Below are positions 24,455-33,254 of a stretch of DNA of 64,000 nucleotides, piece by piece; within the stretch, counting starts at the first letter, position 1, and each line of letters opens with the position of its first letter. The position numbers were made by a program, and so were the translations under genes. The notes under the pieces are model-generated. The model searched no databases. It worked only from the letters and a program-made list of their open reading frames with translations, and was not told the DNA's origin. Source of the stretch: UBA6912 sp963792895 (lineage in GTDB: Bacteria; Actinomycetota; Acidimicrobiia; Spongiisociales; UBA5794); contig CAWBYA010000006.1 of NCBI GenBank assembly GCA_963792895.1, forward strand, positions 310,001 through 374,000, given 5' to 3'.

Positions 24455-25678
24455 TCACGTCGCGGCCGACGCTGCCGAGTCCTCGTCGCCGGATGTGCGT
24501 CGTTTCCTCGAATGCCGGCGGGCGGCCGTCGGCGCCGGCTGCTCGGAGTGGTAGACGACATCGTGGCTGGCAACGTAGTTGGAGATGAACGACGAGATGA
24601 GGGCCGCAATGGGCAGCGCCGTGAACGCCCCCATCGGACCGGCGATGGCCCCGCCCGCCAGTGCAGCGCCAAAGGCAACCCCGCCATTCAGCGTCATGGT
24701 CTGAGCGCTGATCTTCGGGCTCAGGTAGTAGTTCTCGACCTGCTGGTACACCAGCACGTAGCCCAGCACGATCAGGGCAGCCGTCAGCCCCTGGATCGCA
24801 AGCGTCAAGAGCACGGGGATCGCACCGCCGATGTAGGTGCCGATCGCCGGGATGAACACGGACACGAACGATCCGAACAGCGCCAGCGAGATGGCGGCGG
24901 CAACCGGGATCCCCACGAGCACCATCGTGAAGAAGAACCCGAGACCGTTGATGAGCATCAGGATCAATCTCGAGTAGAAGTAGCCGCCGGTCTGGATGAT
25001 GGCCTGATCCCACGTCCAGCCAATGCGCTGCTGGGCTCGCGGGCTGAAGAGGCGCAGCACCGCGTTCTGCACGTCGGGCGCATCCGCAGTCAAGTAGAAC
25101 GTGAACATCGCAATCGTGGCGAGATTGAAGATCAGCCCGATGCCGGCCGTCGCGATGTCGACCGCCGTGCCAAAGGCTCCCGAAGCAAAGCCGGTGATCG
25201 CCGAGTCGGTGTTCTGGGCGAGATCGTTGGCCGTCGCCGGGTTGGCGACCTCGAAGCCGAGGTTGCTGGACGTCCAGTCGTTCACCGTGTTGATCCACTC
25301 GGCGCCTCGATCGCCGATCACCCGGGCGAGGTCGGCGATGGCGGGGATGAGGATGACCACCATGAAGGTGACGAAGAGGGCGCCGGCCACGTAGATCACA
25401 CCGGTCGCAGAGCCCCGCCGCCAGCCATAGCGACCGGTGAGCCATCGTACGGCGGGCTCCAGCGCAAGGCTGAAGAAGAACGAGATCAGCACCATCGAGA
25501 CGAGCCCGCGTGCTTGGGACACCGCCCATATCAACACGATGGTGGTGAGCACGACGCCAACGACCTGCCAGATCGATTTCGACGAGATCTCGATACGCTG
25601 CACGGTCACGGGCGGCGCAGAGCCCTCGGTCCCTGCGGGCGACCCGCCGGTCTCCATTCCGTCACTCTCGATCGGCAC
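24455..25678 (-). CDS. AI-2E family transporter (PerM/YdiK type)
   Basis: From GTG 25678 (GGGAGGT eight bases before it) the protein has 407 residues and the usual eight or so membrane helices of the AI-2E exporter-like family: RGLVSMVLISFFFSLALEP in the first half, the long periplasmic loop around 120-190, LVSVFIPAIGTYIGGAIP-like segment, VENYYLSPKISAQTMTLNGG, and a C-terminal GAFTALPIAALISS. Members export AI-2 or act as sodium/proton exchangers; the role here is open. A second upstream GTG at 25738 would add 20 residues of atypical sequence. It is the intact relative of the pseudogene at 21568. Confidence 0.9.
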   Translation of the reverse strand: MPIESDGMETGGSPAGTEGSAPPVTVQRIEISSKSIWQVVGVVLTTIVLIWAVSQARGLVSMVLISFFFSLALEPAVRWLTGRYGWRRGSATGVIYVAGALFVTFMVVILIPAIADLARVIGDRGAEWINTVNDWTSSNLGFEVANPATANDLAQNTDSAITGFASGAFGTAVDIATAGIGLIFNLATIAMFTFYLTADAPDVQNAVLRLFSPRAQQRIGWTWDQAIIQTGGYFYSRLILMLINGLGFFFTMVLVGIPVAAAISLALFGSFVSVFIPAIGTYIGGAIPVLLTLAIQGLTAALIVLGYVLVYQQVENYYLSPKISAQTMTLNGGVAFGAALAGGAIAGPMGAFTALPIAALISSFISNYVASHDVVYHSEQPAPTAARRHSRKRRTSGDEDSAASAAT

Positions 25679-25927
25679 CTCGGCCACCTCCCGCGTCGAC
25701 GGCAATCTAGACGCACGAGCCGGCGGCCGCGCCTGCACCCGTGGTCGCGGACCTCTCCATGAGCCGGTTCAACGGCAACGTCCGGGAGGCGACCCCCGGC
25801 CACATCGCCCTCGAGCGGGGATTCGCCGAGCGGGCCATACCTGGGAGCGCCGCACGTCACACGCGAGCGAACTGCCCGCCCAATGGGTGGACAGCTCGCT
25901 CATCGAACGATGTGTATCGGCGGCGGC

Positions 25928-26302
25928 TCAGGCGAGAAGCTTGGCCTTCTGCGCCTGGAACTCCTGGTCGCTGATCACGCCGGAGCTCTTGAGACTCGCC
26001 AGCTTCTCCAACTCGTCGGCGGTCGACGCACCTGCCGCCTGCTGGATGTACGTACGCGTTGCCTGCTCGTTCTCCTGCGCGACCGCGACGCTGCGGGCCG
26101 CCATGCCATCGCCTCTGGCAATGAGGTAGGCCAGCACTCCGAGCCACGGGATGATCATCACGGCCAGCACCCAAATCGCCTTCGCAAACCCGCCCATGTC
26201 GCGGCTACGGAAGATGTCGGTGATCACCGAGATCAGCACCCAAATCCACGCGAGGAAGATGAAGAACCACAACATGGACCAGAACAGATCGAACAACGGC
26301 AT
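25928..26302 (-). CDS. PLDc_N-type membrane protein with SHOCT tail
   Basis: From ATG 26302 (GGAGG site) the protein has 124 residues. Two membrane helices with the PLDc_N pattern (WIWVLISVITDIFRSRDMGG, then KAIWVLAVMIIPWLGVLAYL) cover the first 65 residues. A helical linker and a C-terminal SHOCT motif (ADELEKLASLKSSGVISDQE) follow. It is a close paralogue of the gene at 59370, sharing almost every feature in the same order. These proteins resemble the N-terminal membrane anchor of cardiolipin synthases but lack the catalytic part. Function is unknown. Confidence 0.88.
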   Translation of the reverse strand: MPLFDLFWSMLWFFIFLAWIWVLISVITDIFRSRDMGGFAKAIWVLAVMIIPWLGVLAYLIARGDGMAARSVAVAQENEQATRTYIQQAAGASTADELEKLASLKSSGVISDQEFQAQKAKLLA

Positions 26303-26425
26303 GGACAACCTCCTACGGGGGACATTCGGTAAGACCGCGTCGGACTCTACTAGCGCGAGCGTCGGCACCGCACCTCGCAACCTGCCTGCCGAGCCACGGC
26401 CGCGCTCGCGCGATGTGTGGGCAGC

Positions 26426-28582
26426 CTATGGCGCGCTTCCGTCGCTTCCCTCTCCGCGGGCAGCCGTCCGCTCAGAGGAGATCGTGACCGTCGCGCGGAC
26501 GGCGTACGCAGCGACATCGTCGGCCAAACCAGGCAGCTCGACGTTGGGACCGATGTCCCAGTCGGGACCGAGCTCGTCAACGACATTGTCGTCGACCAGC
26601 ACCTGTCCAGGTTGCGCAAGCGAGTCGAGCGTCGATGCGATGCCGGGCGCATCGCCCCACACGCCGAAGGCGACCTGATTGGAGCCGAGCACGCCGGTAG
26701 CGACTTCGCCGGCGGCGAGCCCTGCGCGGGCCGTCAGCGCCTGCCCGAACTCCCGTCCGATCTGGGCCACTCCACCGACCACGGCAAGTGCGAACCGCAC
26801 AGCCCCTGCCGCATTTGCGTCGTCTTGGTCGAGCCCCGCCACGAAGAGCTCGCTTCCAGGCGACCGGCGAAGGCGCTCGACGTTGTGGCGGGCCGCCAGC
26901 TCGTCCACTTCCTCGTTGATCCGTTCAGTGAGCTCGAGAACGACGTCCTGGTCGGGACCGGTTGCTTCCGGCATCGCATCGAGAGTGACCGAGATGACGG
27001 TCGCGTTGTCCAGCATGTCGTCGATCGCGACCTCCCCCATTCGGACGCGGTCGACGAGCCGGTCGGGTAACACCGCAGCGAGCATGTCGCTGATCTTCCG
27101 CTCTTCGTCGACGATCCCTTGTTCTCGCTCCTCGAGCCGGCGAGCCACACCATCGAGCTGACGCGCCAGATCTCCCAGCTCATTACGCCCTAGCTCGGGG
27201 ATATCGGTGGCGAGATCACCCCTGGCCAGGCCATCGGCCGCCTGGACGAGCGAGTCCACTGGCCGCGAGATCGTCCGAGCAAGGAACGCTCCGAGCGCGG
27301 CGACCGTCGGCACCAGCAACCCGAGGACCAGCAGGATTCGGCGCACGTACGAGTCGAGCGCCGAGCTCGATTCGCTCTTCGCCTGCTCGGCGATCACGAC
27401 CCAATCCAGATCACCAGCCGCGGCGGGTCCGGCGGCGGTGAGCGTCTTCGTGCCGAGGTAGCTGGTGACCGTTCCGATGAACTCGTCCCCATCGAGCCCG
27501 GCCACCACGGCTTCGTCGTCGACCCGCTGCAGGAGAACGGGCGATCCGACCATCTGCATCAAATCCGCGGTCCTCTGGTCGTCGTAGCGCGCCACATACC
27601 TCTGGAGATACGCGTCGGGGTCCTCCAGCCAGAGCCGAGAATTGGATCGCAAGGTCTGGTCGGAACCAACGATGTAGATCTCACCCGTATCCCCCAACCC
27701 GAGTTGTCGCCAGTCCTGCCCGGCGCTGATGATGTCGGTCAGTACCCCAACGGGTATCTCGGTGACGACCGCGCCGATCACCTCTGAACCCGAGCGGACC
27801 GCCGCGGCCAGGAAGAAGACCGGCTCACCGCGAGTCGGGATGTAGAACCAGCTGTCGGACACAACGGTGTCGCCGACAGCGACCCCGGTCAGACCATCGA
27901 GCGCTTCCCCGAGTCCGGTGTCGCCATACGGTCCTTCGATCGCATCGGTACCGAAATCGATGTGCTTCTTGGTCGAGTAGACGACGTCCCCGTTCTCCAG
28001 GTCGACCAGCAACAGGTCCGACATGCCGGCGTTCCGCATCAGATCACGCAGCACGGGATGGAAGTCGGCGTGAACGCGGCTATACCCTGATCCGTCGCCG
28101 GCGTCATCGAGATCGTCACGCTCGTCGAAGCCGGCAGGATTCTCGGCGATGTACTTCAGTTGGAGGTATCGGCCGGCGGGCGAACCGGGCACGAATTCTC
28201 GTACCGGAGGCAGGTCGACGCCTGCTTCTATGAACGGGGGCAGAACCTCGGCCTCGTAGAGCGTCTCGAGCTCTCCGATCTGCTCCGATGCGATGTCCTG
28301 GTCGAGCCGGGCGTACTCTGCCGTCAGCCCGATCAGCGCGGCGACGACGGTGGGGCTGGTGGCCATTGTCGATACCGCCGACTTCGCCCGTGCGACCCCA
28401 CGTTCGATGGCTTCGATGCGGGAGTCGCGAAGCCCTATGAGTTGCGACTCGACACTCTCGTTGATCAGGACTCGAGCAAACACGTAATTCACGCCGGAGA
28501 GGAGGAGCACCGAGACCAGTGCAACACCAACGAGATTGCGCGTCAGGCGACCACGGAGACGCGGTGCTCGCAGCCGGTTCAT
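26426..28582 (-). CDS. Membrane receptor with extracellular sensor, HAMP and degenerate class III cyclase-like domain
   Basis: This 718-residue protein has a membrane helix near 18-40, a large extracellular sensor containing VVYSTKKHIDFGTDAIEGPY, a second helix near 405-425, a HAMP region (SRPVDSLVQAADGLARGDL), a short coiled linker, and a C-terminal domain (about 520-700) with the outline of a class III adenylate/guanylate cyclase. In that domain the first metal region reads VISVTLDAMPEAT and may keep an Asp, but the GDA motif is replaced by SPGSELFVAG, losing the second metal Asp. The VNxAxR segment is replaced by PGIAST. Catalysis is therefore doubtful. Its ATG overlaps the stop of the MscS-type gene (ATGA), so it is translationally coupled to the channel. 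Confidence 0.85.
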   Translation of the reverse strand: MNRLRAPRLRGRLTRNLVGVALVSVLLLSGVNYVFARVLINESVESQLIGLRDSRIEAIERGVARAKSAVSTMATSPTVVAALIGLTAEYARLDQDIASEQIGELETLYEAEVLPPFIEAGVDLPPVREFVPGSPAGRYLQLKYIAENPAGFDERDDLDDAGDGSGYSRVHADFHPVLRDLMRNAGMSDLLLVDLENGDVVYSTKKHIDFGTDAIEGPYGDTGLGEALDGLTGVAVGDTVVSDSWFYIPTRGEPVFFLAAAVRSGSEVIGAVVTEIPVGVLTDIISAGQDWRQLGLGDTGEIYIVGSDQTLRSNSRLWLEDPDAYLQRYVARYDDQRTADLMQMVGSPVLLQRVDDEAVVAGLDGDEFIGTVTSYLGTKTLTAAGPAAAGDLDWVVIAEQAKSESSSALDSYVRRILLVLGLLVPTVAALGAFLARTISRPVDSLVQAADGLARGDLATDIPELGRNELGDLARQLDGVARRLEEREQGIVDEERKISDMLAAVLPDRLVDRVRMGEVAIDDMLDNATVISVTLDAMPEATGPDQDVVLELTERINEEVDELAARHNVERLRRSPGSELFVAGLDQDDANAAGAVRFALAVVGGVAQIGREFGQALTARAGLAAGEVATGVLGSNQVAFGVWGDAPGIASTLDSLAQPGQVLVDDNVVDELGPDWDIGPNVELPGLADDVAAYAVRATVTISSERTAARGEGSDGSAP

Positions 28583-30120
28583 GACGCCTCCTCCACGCCT
28601 CGGTCGCGGGCCGAGTCGATGCCCGGGTGGGTAGGTTCGGTGCCGGTGTCGCGTGCCGTGCTACGGGCGGCGCGACGCACCACGCGATCGATGCGGCGGC
28701 GCCGGGCGAGCGCGAGCTGCTCGATTGCCGCGCCCAGGCCGGCGGCCGCGGCGATCGCCCGACCCGCAACCTCGGAAGGGATCGTGACGACGTCGCAGTC
28801 CGTCACGGCGGTGACAGCCGCAGTCCGGTCACCATGGAGCGGCTCGTCGATGACCCCGAGGAGCTCACCGGCCTCGAAGGCGAGAACGTCGAAATCCTCA
28901 GTGTCGGGTTGACGGAGCACCAGCCGTGCTCGACCACGATGCAACAGCATGAGATCTTGCTGGGCGCCCTCGGTGACGATGGTCTCGCCTTTCTGGTAGG
29001 CGCCCAGCACGGCGCCGTTCGCCAGGCGGTCGAGAACGTCGTCGTCGAGCTGCTGCAGCAACGGGGAGTCGAGGAGCCGTCGGCGAAGCTCTGACGGAGT
29101 CGTCTCGCTTTCGATTGCCGTCTTTGCGCCGTCGAAGAGATAGAGGTCCTGGGCGGGATTGGGAAGCGGCACTCCATGGCGGTACGAGAGGTACCAGACG
29201 AGCGCGCTGAAGTCTGCCTTGGCGCGCGGTGTGATCGTGTAGTCGTCCACCCACATGTAGGTCAGGTAGTCGACGACGGGGTCGGCGATCTGGGTGATCA
29301 CGACGAAGGGCGGCGGGTCCTCGAGCACCCCGGGGGTCGAGCGGGCTGCGTCGAGCAACATCTCCTTGGCCGCCGTGGGTGGGGCCGAACGTTCGATCTG
29401 TACGGGCACCGCAACTCGGTGGAGACGACTCGGTTGGTCGTAGTTGGTGATCGTGGCGTTGGCGAGCTGCCCGTTGGGGATCACGACGAGGTCGCCGTTG
29501 CGGTCCTGGATGCGGGTGCTCCGCCAGTTGACGTCCAGCACTCGCCCTTCGACGTCTTCGGCCTCGATCCAGTCGCCCGGCCCGAACGGTTGGTCGGCGA
29601 GCAGCGTGAAGCCGGACGCAATACCGCTCAGCGTGGGCTGGAGCGCAAACGAGATGACCAGCGACGTCACGCCGAGCGCGGTGAGCGCCGAAGAGACGTC
29701 GACGCCCCAGATGCCGGCGATGAGGAACCATCCGGTGCCGATGAAGATGAGGAGCCGAGGCATGGCAAGTAGGAGGCGAGGCACCTGCCGACGCCCGCTG
29801 CGGCGAGACCGGTCTATGAGGCCGGCGACCGCGACACGCAACGCCGACAGCGCAACCGCCGCTCCGGCAAGCACGACCGCGCTCGACAGCAGCCGAACGA
29901 ATGGGTTGGTTCGTTCGACATCGAACAGCGCCCGGCTGAGCACCCAGAGTGTGAACACCGGGACGATCCAGACCCGAATGATCGAAATCGACGCCTGGAA
30001 CGGAGAGTCGCGCTGTCGCAGGCGCTCCTCGAGCTCGCCCGCCCCGATGATCAACAGTGGCAACAGGACGATCACGAGCGCTGCCCACGCGTTGCTGGAG
30101 TCTGCGAACAGGTTGCTCAT
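28579..30120 (-). CDS. MscS-family channel with C-terminal cyclic-nucleotide-binding domain (bCNG type)
   Basis: From ATG 30120 the protein has 513 residues. Four membrane segments lead to the MscS pore helix region (GVTSLVISFALQPTLSGIAS), the beta domain with GDLVVIPNGQLANATITNYD, and the alpha/beta vestibule part. Residues about 350-470 form a cyclic-nucleotide-binding domain with AYQKGETIVTEGA and a phosphate-cassette-like stretch GELLGVIDEPLHGDRTAAV that keeps the family Glu and Arg. Bacterial channels of this layout (bCNG) have been reported to be gated by cyclic nucleotides rather than tension. It is sandwiched between two receptor genes, overlapping each by four bases, which strongly suggests a joint function. 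Confidence 0.9.
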   Translation of the reverse strand: MSNLFADSSNAWAALVIVLLPLLIIGAGELEERLRQRDSPFQASISIIRVWIVPVFTLWVLSRALFDVERTNPFVRLLSSAVVLAGAAVALSALRVAVAGLIDRSRRSGRRQVPRLLLAMPRLLIFIGTGWFLIAGIWGVDVSSALTALGVTSLVISFALQPTLSGIASGFTLLADQPFGPGDWIEAEDVEGRVLDVNWRSTRIQDRNGDLVVIPNGQLANATITNYDQPSRLHRVAVPVQIERSAPPTAAKEMLLDAARSTPGVLEDPPPFVVITQIADPVVDYLTYMWVDDYTITPRAKADFSALVWYLSYRHGVPLPNPAQDLYLFDGAKTAIESETTPSELRRRLLDSPLLQQLDDDVLDRLANGAVLGAYQKGETIVTEGAQQDLMLLHRGRARLVLRQPDTEDFDVLAFEAGELLGVIDEPLHGDRTAAVTAVTDCDVVTIPSEVAGRAIAAAAGLGAAIEQLALARRRRIDRVVRRAARSTARDTGTEPTHPGIDSARDRGVEEAS

Positions 30121-32285
30121 CGGACGGGCTCCCCTTCGCTCACCCGTCCCGACACGATGGTCACGCCGGGAGCGTCTGCCGGCCCGGCCAGGTTCTCGGT
30201 CCTGAAGGTGGATGGCAGTTGAGACTGTGTCGCTTCGGAGGCGAGCACTTGGTATGCCCCGGCGCGACGGGCGAGGTCCGCCGCAGTCTGCACGGTCTCG
30301 CCCCACGAGTCGTACACGAATCGCGAGCCGCCCGTCAGTCCGACGGTGACCGGTCCGGAGTCGAGGCCGGCGCTCATCGTGACGGCTTCATGGTGGTCCG
30401 CTGCGAAATCGCGGATCAACTCTCGGACGTCGAGCACGAATGATGCCGCTCGCTGGGCATGATCGAGATACGGACGGAGGGTGCCGCATGCGGCGTAGTA
30501 CGCGTCACCGGTGAGCCGGAACCGATCGACGCCGCGCTGCGCCGCCAAACGGTCCGTCTCCTCGATGAACTGGTCGATCAACGTGCGGGCATCGCCTGCC
30601 GAACCCCGACGCATCAGTGCGCCGATTCCGTGGATCACGACAACGGCGATCGTTGCGTTCGCCACCTGATCCAACACATCTTGCTCGCCGGCCTCAGCCC
30701 GGCCGACAACCAGAGGCGGGAGAAGCCTCCGCAGGAGCGCGCGCCGCTCCGAAGCCCGTTCCGCCGCATCGGCGTTGCGCTCGGAGAGCGTTGCCAGCAT
30801 CGTTTCGATGTCGGTGGCAAGCCCGGCGAACTCCTCTGGACAATTGGCGGGCAGAGCGATCGAGCTCGAGGCGAGGTCGGAGTCGCCGCTCGCCCGAACG
30901 GCCCGCAGCCGGTTCGAGATGGTGCGCAGTGGCTCGAGCAGACGGTTCGACCAACCCACGGCGATGAAGGTGATCGCAACGATGAACAGCGCAATCGCGA
31001 TCAGCAGTCTGCGAACGAAATCCTGGGTCGGCAGACCGAGCTCCTCACGGTCCACCGCGGCGAACACCGCCCAATCCAGTCCATCGATGCCCAGCGCCCG
31101 GTACGCCGACAGAACCTCGGTTCCCAGATAGCTCGTTGTCGCCACGAGTCCGGGCTCGCTCGTGAGCGCAGCCTCGACTTCGTCGCCATTGACGGGTTGG
31201 ATGAGCGTGGTGGTCCCGAGCAGCTCCATCAACCTTATCTCGTTTGCGCCGGCGGTCCCCGCTGCACTGACCGCCTCCAAGTATTCGTCAGGATCCTCGA
31301 TGAACCCCCGGGCGTCGGATCGCATCCGATCGTCGCCGGCGACGAGGTACGTCTCTCCGGACGCACCGACGTTCTGCCACGATCCATCGTTCGTTGTGAT
31401 CGACGAGAGTCGGGAGGCTTCGATGCGAAGTGCGACATATCCCACCAGGGTTCCGTCGTCGATCACCGGGCTGGCAACGAAGGCGCTCGGCTGGTCGCCT
31501 GCCGGCGCGTACTGGGTGAAGTCGGCGACGATCGAGATCCCGGGTTCGGATTGCCGGGGGAACGAACCGATCAGTGCGGCGAGCGCGCTGCCACTCTGCG
31601 GACCGCTCAGCAGGCTCGTCGCGAAGTCGATGTCCTTCGAGGTCGAGTACACGATGGTGTTGTTCTCGGGCTCGATCAGATACAGATCGTCGACCCCGTT
31701 CCGGATCACGAACTCGTCGAATGACTCGCTGAGAGCGCGATGCACGTCCGACCACCGACTGCCGTCACCGGCGTCGACGACAATGGCTCCGTCGTCGCCG
31801 TGCGCCGGAACGACGTAGTTCGCCTGCAGGTAGATCGCCGCAGGGTTCTCGGGTACGAGGGTCGCGGCGCTCACCGGGCGGTCGCGCACCTCAGCCAACT
31901 GCGGAGCAACGACGTCGAGGTAGTAGTCACCGACCGCCGACCGGTCGGCGGGTGAGGGGGTTTCGGACTCCAGTTCCCGGTAGGCCGAGGCATATTCTCG
32001 GACGGCGTCGGCCGTGCTCGGGCTGATCGCCTGGCTGATCGCTCCCCGCCGTAGGCTCTCGACGTAGCGCTCGACCTGGTCGGCCTGGGATGCCGCAAGG
32101 GCGCTCAGGCGATCGCGCACCACCTGCTCGGCCACTTCGCTGCCCCGCTGCAACCCGACGACCGATGCGATGACGAGGGAGGCGAGCGCAACGACAACGA
32201 AGACGAGCGAGAGCCGAGTCGCAGCAGAAGTGTCCCTTCCGATCCGGCGTGGCAATGTCGTGAGTCTCGAGAAGCGTGGGCGCAC
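30117..32285 (-). CDS. Membrane receptor with extracellular sensor and degenerate class III cyclase-like domain
   Basis: This 722-residue protein is the first gene of the three-gene group. A helix near 24-45 is followed by a long extracellular sensor that contains IVYSTSKDIDFATSLLSGPQ, matching the sensor of the 718-residue partner, then a second helix near 440 and a cyclase-like C-terminal domain (about 530-700). The domain keeps the GDA motif (LTGDAYYAACG near 592) and WGETV, but the first metal motif, normally FADIxGFT, reads VVVIHGIGAL with His in place of Asp, and the transition-state Asn/Arg segment is altered (QTAADLARRA). The loss is complementary to that in the partner. Its stop overlaps the channel start as ATGA. 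A promoter should lie in the short gap before 32366. Confidence 0.85.
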   Translation of the reverse strand: MRPRFSRLTTLPRRIGRDTSAATRLSLVFVVVALASLVIASVVGLQRGSEVAEQVVRDRLSALAASQADQVERYVESLRRGAISQAISPSTADAVREYASAYRELESETPSPADRSAVGDYYLDVVAPQLAEVRDRPVSAATLVPENPAAIYLQANYVVPAHGDDGAIVVDAGDGSRWSDVHRALSESFDEFVIRNGVDDLYLIEPENNTIVYSTSKDIDFATSLLSGPQSGSALAALIGSFPRQSEPGISIVADFTQYAPAGDQPSAFVASPVIDDGTLVGYVALRIEASRLSSITTNDGSWQNVGASGETYLVAGDDRMRSDARGFIEDPDEYLEAVSAAGTAGANEIRLMELLGTTTLIQPVNGDEVEAALTSEPGLVATTSYLGTEVLSAYRALGIDGLDWAVFAAVDREELGLPTQDFVRRLLIAIALFIVAITFIAVGWSNRLLEPLRTISNRLRAVRASGDSDLASSSIALPANCPEEFAGLATDIETMLATLSERNADAAERASERRALLRRLLPPLVVGRAEAGEQDVLDQVANATIAVVVIHGIGALMRRGSAGDARTLIDQFIEETDRLAAQRGVDRFRLTGDAYYAACGTLRPYLDHAQRAASFVLDVRELIRDFAADHHEAVTMSAGLDSGPVTVGLTGGSRFVYDSWGETVQTAADLARRAGAYQVLASEATQSQLPSTFRTENLAGPADAPGVTIVSGRVSEGEPVR

Positions 32286-32365
32286 GGGCTGAAGCTAGCT
32301 GAGAGGAACGACCTGGCGAAAGCTCGGTGACGGACCTGAGACGCCCGCGATGATCGTCTGCCGGT

Positions 32366-33073
32366 CTAACGCACCGCCGCAACAGGCACCAGGAATGCTC
32401 GATAGCCGTAGAGCCCGAATGCGGCCGCCGTCAGCACGTGCCACGCGGCGTGCCCCTGGAGCGCGCTCGCCGGATCGCACAAGGGACCACCGGTTCGGCC
32501 GAGCAGATTGACAAGGCCGCCGGCGAGGAGCAGCACCATGACCGCTGCCAACCACGACACGAGTTGGGATGAGATTCGTTCGCGGCGACCGGCCCGATAC
32601 AGGTAGGTCTCCAGCCCGAGGGCGGCGAGACCCACGACTGCGCTCAGCGCGATCCCCACGTTCGGTGACACCGCCATGGCCACGCCGATCAGGGCCGTGA
32701 TGCCGGCGAAGAGCCCCATGACAAAGCCTTCACTCCAGCCCTGCATCGTTCCGACGGCGCGAGCTGCGATCAGGGCGAAGACCGATGCAATCGTGAGGTC
32801 GTGAACGAGGCGAGCCCCGGGGGGCATAGGACCGTGAAAGAGAATGCTCCCCACCCCGACACCGGCGAGAGCGATGCCGAACGCCACCTGTGTCATCGTC
32901 TCATGGCCGCGCCGCCGAAGGGCCGAGACAACGATCCACGCGCCGAACACCATGTAGGCGCCGCTCGAGAGCGTGTTCACCGGCTGGGCGAGCCATCCTT
33001 CACCGATCGCCTCACAATCCGATGCGCCGATCTGGCCGGCACGCGCGACAGTGAAGGAGTCCAGAGCCACCAC
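32366..33073 (-). CDS. Ceramidase-like (CREST superfamily) membrane protein
   Basis: The protein has about seven membrane helices. DCEAIGEGWLAQPVNTLSS near its start, then SILFHGPMPPGARLVHDL and a C-terminal LQGHAAWHVLTAAAF supply the conserved His/Asp/His set of alkaline ceramidases and related CREST hydrolases. It could cleave an amide or ester bond of a membrane lipid. The start is uncertain: GTG 33073 places the first residues where family members begin, while ATG 33208 would add 45 residues that look non-coding. It is divergent from the acyltransferase gene at 33255, so a two-way promoter may lie between them. Confidence 0.72.
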   Translation of the reverse strand: MVALDSFTVARAGQIGASDCEAIGEGWLAQPVNTLSSGAYMVFGAWIVVSALRRRGHETMTQVAFGIALAGVGVGSILFHGPMPPGARLVHDLTIASVFALIAARAVGTMQGWSEGFVMGLFAGITALIGVAMAVSPNVGIALSAVVGLAALGLETYLYRAGRRERISSQLVSWLAAVMVLLLAGGLVNLLGRTGGPLCDPASALQGHAAWHVLTAAAFGLYGYRAFLVPVAAVR

Positions 33074-33254
33074 CGCATTGTGGCATGTGCCGGCTGGGTC
33101 ACCGGACTCGAGACGCCCGCCGAAATCCTGGACCCACGATGGGCCTCCGACCGACCCGACGATGTCGAGAGCGAGCCAGGGACGCAACCGCCGCGGAGCC
33201 GGGACCATGCCCGCCGGCTGCCTCCTCACCTCTGGGGGCATTAGATTCCGCGCA

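Noticed and set aside
23561..25762. A 733-residue open frame on the plus strand
   Set aside because: It lies opposite the SulP, GlsB and AI-2E genes, and shows no domain; high GC causes such long antisense frames.
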